A DNA stretch of 64,000 nt from Oceanidesulfovibrio marinus (GTDB lineage Bacteria > Desulfobacterota > Desulfovibrionia > Desulfovibrionales > Desulfovibrionaceae). Within the stretch, counting starts at the first letter, position 1. Each line of letters starts with the position of its first letter. Both the position numbers and the translations under genes were made by a program. The stretch is from assembly GCF_013085545.1 (NCBI RefSeq), contig NZ_CP039543.1:868001-932000 (forward strand), in the 5' to 3' direction. Below the pieces are notes generated by a model, which made no database searches, was not told the DNA's origin, and worked only from the letters and a program-made list of their open reading frames with translations. This document shows positions 52,652-60,473 of this stretch, piece by piece.

Positions 52652-53842
52652 TCACCCGTTCATGTTGGCCACGGCCTCGGTGTTGAGGAGATCCTGTAGC
52701 AGGCTGCCGTCGAGGGCCGCTTTCGCTAGCCGGTTCTTGCCGGTGAGCGCAAGGAACCCGGGCTCCAGGCCGCCGCCCGGAGGCATGCCGAACACGTGGC
52801 GGTGCGCAAAGGCGCGGGCAATGAAATCCGCCGTCTGGAGTATGGCCACGTAGGTCAGGGGTTCTTCATCGAGCTCGCTGGCCGCGTAGCTGCCTGCATG
52901 GTGGTTGTACACCACATCGGCCATCAGGTCCGGAAGCTGCCAGTCCTCCATGGCCATCTTGCCCAGCAGGCAATGGTCGATGCCCAGCTCGCCCCGCTCC
53001 ACATCCACGGAGGTCTGGTAATCGTCGCTGGCCTTCACCACCTTTTCCCACTCCATGACCTGGTGGATCTTCTTGTGCCCTTCCTCAAGCATGGGCATCT
53101 GGCAGATGATGAACTTGCCGATGTCGTGCAGCAAGCCGAGGGTGAAGGCGGTTTCCGGAACGGCCTTGCTGAACGCGGTGGACACATGGTTGGCGGCCAC
53201 GGCCGTGAGCATGGCGTGCTTCCACAGGCCGCGGCGCGATGCCGCATTGCCTTCGGAGGGTTCGAGCATGCGGAAATGCTCGCGGAAGTAGAGTGATCTC
53301 AGGTTGTTGAAGCCCAGGATGCGCGCAGCGTGCTGCACGGAGGTAACCTCTTCCGTGTAGCCGAAGTAGGCGGAGTTGGCGGCGCGCAGCACTTTGGACG
53401 AAAGGACCACGTCCTTGGACACGGCGTTGGCCACCTGCTCAAGGCTGGCGAACGGGTCGTTGAACTCCTGGAACTTGGAGAAAGTCTCGCCCACGCGGTC
53501 CATGCCCTTGAGCGTGAGCAAGGCGCGATGCAGCATGCGCTGGTTCGCCTCCATGCCTTCCATGGGCCGACTGCCCTCCACGGGCGGCGAGTCGGTCAGC
53601 ACGTCCAGCGCCTTGGCGAGAAATGCCGAGTCCTGCTCGTGCTCCTGTTCATACTCCAGATCCGGCTCCTCTTTTGGAGCAGAACCAGAAGCTCGGCGTG
53701 CGGGCTTCGAAATGGCCGAAGACGCTGACAACTTACCGGCGGACTTCGCCTGCGCCCGGCCTCGTTGCTTTCGCACGAAGAACAGGACAATGAAAAATAC
53801 GACAATGAGCCCGATGCCAGTCAGGATGCCCCCCAGTGACAT
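52652..53842 (-). CDS. Membrane-anchored HDOD domain protein
   Basis: 396 residues from the ATG at 53842, with AGGAGG 9 nt upstream. An N-terminal transmembrane helix (about 5-25, ILTGIGLIVVFFIVLFFV) and a basic, Ala/Ser-rich linker with an acidic patch are followed by an HDOD domain (about 120-370): FNDPFASLEQVANAVSKDVVLSSKVLRAANSAYFG, LYFREHF, GLLHDIGKFIICQM (an HD-type motif), YNHHAGSYAASE. HDOD proteins are signalling modules, often in chemotaxis, motility or c-di-GMP networks, and usually lack phosphodiesterase activity. The membrane anchor is less usual. Confidence 0.92.
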   Translation of the reverse strand: MSLGGILTGIGLIVVFFIVLFFVRKQRGRAQAKSAGKLSASSAISKPARRASGSAPKEEPDLEYEQEHEQDSAFLAKALDVLTDSPPVEGSRPMEGMEANQRMLHRALLTLKGMDRVGETFSKFQEFNDPFASLEQVANAVSKDVVLSSKVLRAANSAYFGYTEEVTSVQHAARILGFNNLRSLYFREHFRMLEPSEGNAASRRGLWKHAMLTAVAANHVSTAFSKAVPETAFTLGLLHDIGKFIICQMPMLEEGHKKIHQVMEWEKVVKASDDYQTSVDVERGELGIDHCLLGKMAMEDWQLPDLMADVVYNHHAGSYAASELDEEPLTYVAILQTADFIARAFAHRHVFGMPPGGGLEPGFLALTGKNRLAKAALDGSLLQDLLNTEAVANMNG

Positions 53843-54114
53843 GGCCGCCGCCTCCTTTGAATCCGATGATTCGATATACAACCCGATACCCAATTCCCTT
53901 GGCAAGGTAAAGCACGGATATTACACGAATCCTCATCCAAGGTGCGGCCAAGTGGCGGAAAGCCGTAAACCGATCGTCACCCTCCTGCCATGGTTGTTCG
54001 GGATCAGATCGTCACGATATGGTCCACGAACAATCCCCGAGATTGCGCTGCCATCCCGTGGTATGCTTGTTATTTGGATATGTTTTCAGCCCGTACTTTT
54101 AATAAGGACTACCC
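53843..54114. other. Divergent promoter region
   Basis: 272 nt between the HDOD gene and the small lipoprotein gene. Ribosome binding sites lie at both edges. I see no gene, RNA or repeat in it. Confidence 0.5.
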
Positions 54115-54453
54115 ATGAGACATTCATGTTGGCGTTATGGCGCAACAATGGCTGTGGCCTGCATCCTCTTTCTCCTTGCCGCAGGCTGCACGCATGGTGG
54201 CAGGCACAGTGCGGATGGCTACGGCCGTCACGACCAGCAGCATCACAACCATGCGAACGGCCTGCTCAGCCCGGACCACATCACCGCGGAGTTTCCGGGA
54301 AAGCTCGTCTACACCACAGAGCGCGATGTGGATGTGGAAGCTCTGCGCAAAGACTGCACCCTGCGCGGCGGGTACTTCAACGAGTGCGGCTCGCCGTGCG
54401 AGGAAGGCGCCATCTGCGCCCAGGTCTGCGCCTATACATGCGAGTTCCGCTAA
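54115..54453 (+). CDS. Small Cys-rich lipoprotein
   Basis: 112 residues with AAGGA 7 nt upstream. Signal peptide with lipobox LAAGC (Cys25). A His-rich stretch (RHDQQHHNHANG) follows, then a C-terminal region with six cysteines: DCTLRGGYFNECGSPCEE, ICAQVCAYTCEF. The spacing (C-x10-C-x3-C-x6-C-x3-C-x3-C) suggests three disulfides in a compact knot, or metal binding together with the His stretch. No family recognised with confidence. Confidence 0.8.
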   Translation: MRHSCWRYGATMAVACILFLLAAGCTHGGRHSADGYGRHDQQHHNHANGLLSPDHITAEFPGKLVYTTERDVDVEALRKDCTLRGGYFNECGSPCEEGAICAQVCAYTCEFR

Positions 54454-54530
54454 GGGACCGGAGACCGCAAGACAAGGCCCTGCTCGCGTCTAGAGATGCA
54501 TGATTTTGGACGCGGCGATTCACACCGCCA

Positions 54531-55286
54531 TTACTTCACCGTGACGGTCGTGCGGTCGATTCCCGTGTTCCCGTCGCGCGGATCATAGGCGTACACGGTG
54601 ATGCTGTAGACGCCGGGCTCCCCGGGCCGAAACTCGCCGGTGAACAGGCTGGGCTCGCCGCCGTAGGCCAGGGGCACGGTCTTCCAGTATGCGCCGTCCT
54701 TGGCGATTCGCGCGGCCACCTCGAACACATCCGCATCCCACAGGCCGCCGGGAGTGACCGGGCAGCCGCAGTTCATCACCACATTGGCTGAAATGGAGAC
54801 CGGACCTGCCGGAGCACGACTCGCGGCGCGGGGTTCCAGCACGTCCACGGTCAGGCCGGGCAGCTCGATGAGCCAGGCGTTGCCGTTGCGCACGTGCTTT
54901 CCGGGCACGACCCATCGCGTGGTCGTGGCCTCGTTGCCGGTCTGCGGTTGGGCCAGGGGACCGGCCGTGCGGACGCGGATGCGCGTGGGCTCGTCCAGGT
55001 CCAGCGTGGCGGCGAATCGCGCAGTCTCCGGCGTGACAATAACTGCGCTGGCGTCACGCTTGTCGGTCATGATGCGATCTGTGTCGCCTGTGGAGCCTTT
55101 GGTGACGCCTTGGGCAAGGATGGCGCCGGTGTCGGCGTTCTCCAGGATCACGCGTGCGCCGGCCATGCTGGTGCCAATGAACTTGGAGCCCTGGCCCCGG
55201 ACATGGACAACGATCTCGGTGGGTTCGGCCCAGGCAGCAGAGGCGGCGAGCAGCACGGCGAGCACGGCAAGGATAAATCTGGACAT
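54531..55286 (-). CDS. Secreted protein with Ig-like beta-sandwich domains
   Basis: 251 residues from the ATG at 55286, with AAGGAG 8 nt upstream. Signal peptide about 1-22. The mature protein is beta-rich with no catalytic motif. It contains a NCGCP cysteine pair and a C-terminal stretch (FRPGEPGVYSITVYAYDPRDGNTGIDRTTVTVK) that resembles Ig-like or CARDB/PKD-type sandwich domains. Likely periplasmic or secreted. I do not recognise a family. It is convergent with the lipoprotein gene and alone on its strand here. Confidence 0.78.
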   Translation of the reverse strand: MSRFILAVLAVLLAASAAWAEPTEIVVHVRGQGSKFIGTSMAGARVILENADTGAILAQGVTKGSTGDTDRIMTDKRDASAVIVTPETARFAATLDLDEPTRIRVRTAGPLAQPQTGNEATTTRWVVPGKHVRNGNAWLIELPGLTVDVLEPRAASRAPAGPVSISANVVMNCGCPVTPGGLWDADVFEVAARIAKDGAYWKTVPLAYGGEPSLFTGEFRPGEPGVYSITVYAYDPRDGNTGIDRTTVTVK

Positions 55287-55484
55287 GGCTGGGCTCCTTG
55301 AATTCGGACAGCGGTTAGGGCGCTTTTCAGGACATAGCGTAAATATTCTTGGGCAAATGCGCATACAGGCATCTGATGGGTATAGAACCCGTCTTTTTTT
55401 ATTTTTCCAGTTCCGTACTCACCAATTTCCGGGTAAAGTATCACATCATTAATCCAATGAACCTACCTGGAGGAGGACAAAAAG

Positions 55485-55874
55485 ATGGTTCTGAAACGCT
55501 TGGTCGCCCCTTTGTGCATGCTTGCCCTGGTGCTCAGCATGATAGGCGCAACCGCAGCCAATGCACATGAGTTGCCTATAGTTACCGGTGCGGACTGGGT
55601 CGCTTCCACGGATCGTGAACGTGGCGCTTTCCTTCTTGGCATGGCCACCGTCATTGAGTTAGAGAAGCAGGTGCAGGGAATCGATCCGCCGTTCGCGGAT
55701 CACACCCTTATCGACACGTGGGTCAAAGGGCTGAGCCCGTACACCATCAGGGAGCTGCGGACCATGCTGGACCAGTATTTCGTTGATCATCCCGACCAGA
55801 TGGACAGGCCAGTGGTGGAGGTCCTCTGGGATGATATCGCCTTGAAGCAAGCGTACAAGGAGGCCAAGCAATGA
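55485..55874 (+). CDS. Small secreted protein, Rap1a/Tai4-like in pattern
   Basis: 129 residues with GGAGGAGGA upstream. Signal peptide about 1-27. The mature part (TDRERGAFLLGMATVIELEKQ ... IRELRTMLDQYFVDHPDQMDRPVVEVLWDDI) follows the general pattern of Rap1a/Tai4-type periplasmic immunity proteins, in which a GxxxG helix is followed by a segment ending in a YLxxHPEx-like motif; the disulfide cysteines of that family are absent, so the match is weak. The stop overlaps the start of the lipoprotein gene (ATGA), so the two are coupled. Confidence 0.65.
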   Translation: MVLKRLVAPLCMLALVLSMIGATAANAHELPIVTGADWVASTDRERGAFLLGMATVIELEKQVQGIDPPFADHTLIDTWVKGLSPYTIRELRTMLDQYFVDHPDQMDRPVVEVLWDDIALKQAYKEAKQ

Positions 55875-56119
55875 TTAAAGCATACTTTATCCCACTTGTT
55901 CTCGCCCTGGCTATTGCCGTGGGGGCGTGCACCAACATGACGCCGACCCAGCAGGGCGTGACCAGCGGCGGTCTGCTCGGCGCGGGCGCGGGCGCAGGCA
56001 TCTCCGCCCTCTCCGGCGGCAACGCTGGTGTGGGCGCGCTGATCGGCGGCGCCGCTGGCGCCATTGCCGGCGGCCTTATCGGCCACGAGCAGGAGCGGCG
56101 CAACCAGTACGGCGACTGA
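55871..56119 (+). CDS. Glycine-zipper lipoprotein
   Basis: 82 residues. Signal peptide with lipobox VGAC (Cys20). Most of the mature protein is a glycine zipper (GGLLGAGAGAGISALSGGNAGVGALIGGAAGAIAGGLIG), a membrane-inserting helix pair typical of YMGG-type proteins. Short charged end (HEQERRNQYGD). Such lipoproteins stabilise the outer membrane or associate with larger complexes. Co-translated with the gene before it and followed by a strong bidirectional terminator. Confidence 0.87.
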   Translation: MIKAYFIPLVLALAIAVGACTNMTPTQQGVTSGGLLGAGAGAGISALSGGNAGVGALIGGAAGAIAGGLIGHEQERRNQYGD

Positions 56120-56144
56120 TTCCGCGCAACAGTCCTGGACCAAC

Positions 56145-56192
56145 AAAAAAACCGGCGACGCCTTGCAACGGCGTCGCCGGTTTCGTTTTTTG
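56145..56192. terminator. Strong bidirectional intrinsic terminator
   Basis: AAACCGGCGACGCC and GGCGTCGCCGGTTT form a perfect 14-bp stem with a 7-nt loop, flanked by an A6 run on the left and T6 on the right. It separates the glycine-zipper lipoprotein (+) and the family-2 glycosyltransferase (-). Confidence 0.95.
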
Positions 56193-56254
56193 CATCCAAC
56201 TGGTCGCCTGCCGGGCAAACCGGGGAGCCCCGCCGGAGTGTCAGGCCTCGGCCT

Positions 56255-57175
56255 TTACCGCTTGTCCCGCGCGACCTTTCTGTGCAGCTTCCTGCCTACG
56301 GGGCCCAGGCAGGCCAACATGGCGAAGAGCATGGCCTTGCTCTTGATCTTGCTGGGATCGTAACGCACCATTTTCACTGCCATGACGATGACGTCGCCAT
56401 AGCGACCACCGCGGAAGTACCAGGGAATAAAGTACATCAAGGACTTTGCGAGCAGGCGCTTGTACTCCTTTTCGTCCACCTCGGGGTAGCGTTCGTACAG
56501 CTTCTTCCGTAGCTTGAGGCTCTGGGCGTGCTGGCGCTCGAAGTTCAGGGTGACGTTCTCGCTGTGGTGCACCCAGCCGCAGTAGACCGCCTCTATGGTA
56601 TGGATCTCATACTTGCGGGCCACGCGGAGGCTGAACTCGTAGTCCTCCACCCCTTCGAGCTCCCGGTCGAACCCCCCCACGGCTTCGAACACCTTCTTGG
56701 GAAACATCATGGACGACGGCTGGTTCATTATGTTGTGGCCCAGGAGCTCCTTGAACGAGTCGCCGTGCTTGACGCGGTCGAGCACCTCGATGATCTTGCC
56801 CTGGTTGTTCACGATCTCCGTAAACGTATCCATCAGGCCGATGTTCGAGTCCGGATGGGAGTCGAAGAAGTCCACCTGCGCCTGGAGCTTGCCCGGCAGC
56901 CAGTAATCGTCGCTGTCCAGCATGGCGATGAGCTCGCCCTTCGCAGCCTCGATCCCGGTGTTCCGGGCTCCGCTTACCCCCCTGTTGTCCTGGGAGATGA
57001 CGCGCACCTTGTCGCCGAACTTCTGGCGAACCACCTCGGCTGTGTTATCTGTGCTCCCATCGTCGACAACGATCACTTCAAAGGGAAAATCAGTCTCTTG
57101 CGCCAGAACCGTTTCAACGGCCTGGTTGACGAATTTCTCAGCATTATACGCTGGAATAACAACGGAAACCTTCAT
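56255..57175 (-). CDS. Family-2 glycosyltransferase (GT-A fold)
   Basis: 306 residues from the ATG at 57175, with GAGG 9 nt upstream. N-terminal KVSVVIPAYNAEKFV and VIVVDDGSTDNTAEV, the metal-binding DxD region IAMLDSDDYWLPGKL, and a later GGFDRELEGVEDYEFSLRV acceptor-loop with the ED catalytic-base candidate. The C-terminal 70 residues are basic and may contact the membrane. It likely adds a sugar to a lipid-linked or surface polysaccharide. Neither neighbour is a polysaccharide gene. Confidence 0.93.
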   Translation of the reverse strand: MKVSVVIPAYNAEKFVNQAVETVLAQETDFPFEVIVVDDGSTDNTAEVVRQKFGDKVRVISQDNRGVSGARNTGIEAAKGELIAMLDSDDYWLPGKLQAQVDFFDSHPDSNIGLMDTFTEIVNNQGKIIEVLDRVKHGDSFKELLGHNIMNQPSSMMFPKKVFEAVGGFDRELEGVEDYEFSLRVARKYEIHTIEAVYCGWVHHSENVTLNFERQHAQSLKLRKKLYERYPEVDEKEYKRLLAKSLMYFIPWYFRGGRYGDVIVMAVKMVRYDPSKIKSKAMLFAMLACLGPVGRKLHRKVARDKR

Positions 57176-57410
57176 CAGTAGGCACCTCTGGCTCGCGGCG
57201 ATCCTCAATCTCAGGCGTGTTCGCTCCGGATTATCGGCTGTCTGGAATCGCTCGCTGCTGTCTACAAAGCCGATATCAGAATACAGGAATCAATAGTATG
57301 CATCATTGCCGATTTTCAGCGCACATACAAGCGATTTCCAAAAATATGGCGCACTCATTACGTGCAGCCGAACAGACAATGGACATAAAACGTGCGGAAC
57401 GAATGCGGGA

Positions 57411-57468
57411 AAATTGTCCGGGTCCCGGGCAGAACCACGCAGGCTCGTGCCCGAAACCCGGACAGGCG
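57411..57468 (-). terminator. Terminator of the Tat-exported HD protein gene
   Basis: On the minus strand TGTCCGGGT and ACCCGGACA pair over a loop that can fold a second hairpin (GGGC/GCCC), then AATTTTCCC, just past the stop codon at 57474. Confidence 0.7.
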
Positions 57469-57473
57469 TGAGG

Positions 57474-58610
57474 CTAGGCAGGCGTAACGATGGAGAGAAC
57501 GGTGTCGGTCAGGGCGTCTTTACCCTGGCTGGCGTAGAGGTGGTACAGGCCCATGATGGTGGCCTGGGAGAAGACGTAGTTGCGGAGCTGGTTGAACTTC
57601 TTGCCGTCAAGGTCGGCCTCGGTGAGCCCATACTTCTGGACAGCAATCTCCTTCATCTGCGGAATCATCCAGTGCGCGGCAGGCACGGTGAGAATCCAGT
57701 CGTGGTCTCCCAGGTGGCAGACAAAGTTCTCCATGCCGCGCGGCTGCGGCAGGGTCGAGCCATCCGGAGCGAGCCAGCCCTCGGCCGCGGCGTCCTTGCC
57801 GATGAGCTTGGCCGCCGTGCTGATCCAGTTGACCGGGCCCTTCTCGTCGTTCTCAAAGCCGGGGTGGTTGTGCGCGCAGGCCTGGGCGATGCACACCGAG
57901 GCGGGCAGGCCGCGGTAGAAGCTCTCGGCCACGCTCAAAGTGTGGTGCTCGCCGGTGCCGGCCAGGCTCAGCTCGGTGCGGCTCTCGCCGTTGTCCTGCC
58001 ACTGAAAGACCCACGGCTTGTGCAGGTCGTGCAGCGCCTGGGAGGCGATGACCACGTCGCGGTCCAGCAGGTAGTCGTAGATGTCGCGGTAGCCTTCATA
58101 CAGCGCCAGGGAGGCGCGGAGGTTCAGCGCCGTGTGCGTAACCACGCCGCCGGGATAGGCATGGTGGCTGCCGTAGCCGCTGCCCGGTGCGGAAAGGAAG
58201 GGCTGGGGGCTCTTGGCCGCATCCTTGGCCTGAGGCAGGAAATCTTCAAGCGCCACGTCCTTCACCATGCCGGAAGCGGAAAGCTCCTCGTACACTTCTT
58301 TCTTTTCCTTGGTGCCGAGCCCCTCCATAATCGTGGGGGCCGGGTTGTCCAGAATGGACTGCACGCCGCTGCGGATGACCGGGTTGCGGATGGAGGCCAC
58401 GGTCTTCTCGATGTAGCGCATGGACGCCGTTACCGGCCCGGACGCCTTGGCCATGTCCTCCGGCCCCATGTCCATGACGTCGGAGTACTTCACAGGTGTG
58501 TAGCTCGAAGCGCGGCCAATGGAAGGCAGCGCGCCTACAGCCATGAACCCGGCGCCCAGCAATGCGCCAGCCTTGATAAAATCCCGTCTGTCTATCCCTT
58601 GCTTCTTCAT
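57474..58610 (-). CDS. Tat-exported HD-like metal-dependent phosphohydrolase-type protein
   Basis: 378 residues from the ATG at 58610 (AGGGA upstream). The N-terminus is a twin-arginine signal (IDRRDFIKAGALLGAGFMAVGALPS, cleaved after about residue 34). The mature part has the hallmarks of an HD domain: SHHAYPGGVVTHTALN (His149, His150, His159), SQALHDLHKPW with His194-Asp195, and further His residues at 222-223 and 247-249 that could complete a metal site. HD proteins normally act in the cytoplasm on nucleotides. Export by Tat, which handles folded cofactor-containing proteins, suggests metal loading before export. Substrate unknown. Monocistronic. Confidence 0.85.
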   Translation of the reverse strand: MKKQGIDRRDFIKAGALLGAGFMAVGALPSIGRASSYTPVKYSDVMDMGPEDMAKASGPVTASMRYIEKTVASIRNPVIRSGVQSILDNPAPTIMEGLGTKEKKEVYEELSASGMVKDVALEDFLPQAKDAAKSPQPFLSAPGSGYGSHHAYPGGVVTHTALNLRASLALYEGYRDIYDYLLDRDVVIASQALHDLHKPWVFQWQDNGESRTELSLAGTGEHHTLSVAESFYRGLPASVCIAQACAHNHPGFENDEKGPVNWISTAAKLIGKDAAAEGWLAPDGSTLPQPRGMENFVCHLGDHDWILTVPAAHWMIPQMKEIAVQKYGLTEADLDGKKFNQLRNYVFSQATIMGLYHLYASQGKDALTDTVLSIVTPA

Positions 58611-58770
58611 CCAAGCTCCCTCCAATACAAGTGATTGTTTGGACAATGAGTATCGTGTGGCCATGGCGGAACGATGACTCTTGCGTGATCGTTTTTGACG
58701 ATGCGGTGAAAAAGGGGTCACAAAACAGGCGGGGTATGAAACGCTGCGAGGTAAGGACTTCTGGATATGA

Positions 58771-58818
58771 AAAAAGGCCGACCCAAGTATGGGCCGGCCT
58801 TTGGTTTTTTTATACGAG
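58771..58818. terminator. Bidirectional intrinsic terminator
   Basis: AAGGCCG and CGGCCTT-type arms (58775-58802, with a GGCC/GGCC core) flanked by an A6 run and TTTTTT. On the minus strand it would end transcripts from the PPC/DUF296 gene and its long 3' region. Confidence 0.8.
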
Positions 58819-58882
58819 GAGCGTAATCGGGCGGGATGATCCCCGGCCCGCGCATCTCCCCTGCTGCAGTCTGGAAACGGCG

Positions 58883-58985
58883 CTTCAGCGCATTGTCATC
58901 GAAAAACAAGACTTACAGTGAAGCAATCTCCTGTTGTTCCAGATCAATGCATACGAGCAGCCAAGCCGTTTCAAGCGTACGATGC
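58883..58985. repeat. Dispersed ~100-bp repeat, copy B (3' of the PPC/DUF296 gene)
   Basis: Second copy of the element seen at 8234-8335. It begins immediately at the stop codon of the PPC/DUF296 gene and lies in that gene's 3' region. On the minus strand it is followed within about 70-100 nt by the terminator at 58771-58818, so it is probably transcribed as a 3' untranslated region or an independent small RNA. Conserved blocks include AAACAAGACT, CTGTTGTT, CAGAT, AATGCAT and TTTCAAG. Confidence 0.65.
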
Positions 58986-59405
58986 TTAATACTTGATCAG
59001 GTTCAGACCGATCTTCTCGCTGTGCTCGCGGTCGATCTGGCCGTCAAAGGTGTCGATGATGATCTCCGCGGTACAGCTCACGTCCGCCTCGTTCAGGTGG
59101 CCGCCCTGGGCGTTGGCCTCGATGTCCGCCAGGGTGGCGTGGGCGTGGATGTAGACCTCGCCGTTCATGGTGCTCACGTTGCCCGCCAGGGCAGTGATCT
59201 CCATGTACTTCTTCAGCTCGTTGGAATGGTACTTCTTTTCCTTGGGATCAAAGAGGCCGACCACAGCGCGGTCCACGGCGCCGATGCCGTTCAGCACGCC
59301 CATGGTGACCTTTTCCTCGCGGCATACAGTCTTGATGGACTCGATGACCTCGTCGCCAGGGTCGAGACGAATCACAATTTTTGCGCCAAAGCGTTTGTAT
59401 TCCAT
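58986..59405 (-). CDS. PPC/DUF296 domain DNA-binding-type protein
   Basis: 139 residues with GGAGGA 6 nt upstream. One PPC domain fills the protein: LDPGDEVIESIKTVCREEKVTMGVLNGIGAVDRAVVGLFD and the signature VYIHAHATLADIEANAQGGHLNEADV, with His residues that bind a metal in family structures. Plant homologues bear AT-hooks and bind DNA; the stand-alone bacterial proteins have no proven role, and DNA binding is only inferred. Its stop codon abuts the dispersed repeat copy B. Confidence 0.9.
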   Translation of the reverse strand: MEYKRFGAKIVIRLDPGDEVIESIKTVCREEKVTMGVLNGIGAVDRAVVGLFDPKEKKYHSNELKKYMEITALAGNVSTMNGEVYIHAHATLADIEANAQGGHLNEADVSCTAEIIIDTFDGQIDREHSEKIGLNLIKY

Positions 59406-59645
59406 GATGTTCCTCCGATTCGGTTTCGGTTCATGTATGAACAGTCAATGGGTTCACAATCCCAACCAGTGTAGACACTGAAAAGCCTCAATGCAACGGC
59501 TGGCTTTTATTTCAATATGTTTAAAAATAGATACCTTACGCCAGAACAGTTCTGACCGTATGTACCCAGAAACGGCATGAAAAATCAGCGCGCAATCATT
59601 TGCCCTTCGGTCAGCTGTGCCATGAGTTACGGAATGTTTCGTGCG

Positions 59646-60449
59646 CTACCCCGCGATCGCGCTCCACAGCATGCGCGAGCCCACCAGGAACAGCAGCACG
59701 GCAAAGACCTTCTTCAGCGTAGCCACCGGCAGCGTGTGCGCCAGCTTTGCGCCAAAAGGCGCCGTGAGCACGGACATGCACACGATGCCGATCAGGGCCG
59801 GCAGGTAGATGTAGCCGATGGTCCAGGCCGGACGGCCGGCCACACCGATGCCGTTGATCAGGTAGCCCAGAGACCCGGCCAGGGCGATGGGCAGGCCAAT
59901 GGCCGCGGCCGTGCCGATGGCCGTCTGGATGACCACGTTGCACCACGTCAGGAACGGCACCGAAAGCGTGCCGCCACCGATGCCGACCAGGGCCGAGAAG
60001 ATGCCGATGACGCCGCCCACGCCGAACATGCCGGGCTTGCCGGGCACCTGGCGCGAGGGGTTCGGCTTCTTGCCGGTGATCATCTGGAAAGAGACGTAGT
60101 ACAGGAACACGCCGAAGATGACCTTGAGCGTGTTCGTGGGCAGCATGCTCGCCACCCAAGCGCCCACGAACGAGCCCACGATGATGCCGGGCGTGATGCG
60201 CCAGAACACGTCCCAGCGCACGGCCCCGCGTTTGTTGTGCGCGCGGAAGCTGGAGATGGACGTGAAGATGATGGACATCATGGAGGTGCCGAGGGCCATG
60301 TGCAGAATGTGCTCGTGCGGTATGCCCTGCCAGGTAAACGCAAATGTCAGCATGGGCACAATGACGAGCCCGCCGCCAATGCCCAGGAGCCCGGCCAGGA
60401 TGCCGGCGAATGCTCCCAGCGCCAAGTAGAGGATGAAGAGACCGATCAT
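59646..60449 (-). CDS. Sulfite exporter TauE/SafE family permease
   Basis: 267 residues, about eight hydrophobic segments. The duplicated TauE pattern is visible: LALGAFAGILAGLLGIGGGLVIVPML in the first half and VGGVIGIFSALVGIGGGTLSVPFL in the second, each with the G-x-G-G-G core. The family exports sulfite, sulfoacetate or other organosulfur anions. It follows the alpha-hydroxy-acid oxidase by 24 nt and ends the operon headed by the FadR-type regulator, so its substrate is likely tied to that pathway; a carboxylate or lactate role is possible but unproven. Confidence 0.93.
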   Translation of the reverse strand: MIGLFILYLALGAFAGILAGLLGIGGGLVIVPMLTFAFTWQGIPHEHILHMALGTSMMSIIFTSISSFRAHNKRGAVRWDVFWRITPGIIVGSFVGAWVASMLPTNTLKVIFGVFLYYVSFQMITGKKPNPSRQVPGKPGMFGVGGVIGIFSALVGIGGGTLSVPFLTWCNVVIQTAIGTAAAIGLPIALAGSLGYLINGIGVAGRPAWTIGYIYLPALIGIVCMSVLTAPFGAKLAHTLPVATLKKVFAVLLFLVGSRMLWSAIAG

Positions 60450-60473
60450 TGGAACCTGTTCTTTGTTGAGGAG

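Noticed and set aside
52383-52655. Minus-strand open frame between the sirtuin and HDOD genes
   Set aside because: Overlaps the sirtuin 3' end, lacks a ribosome binding site and has a shuffled Arg/Gly/Ala composition.
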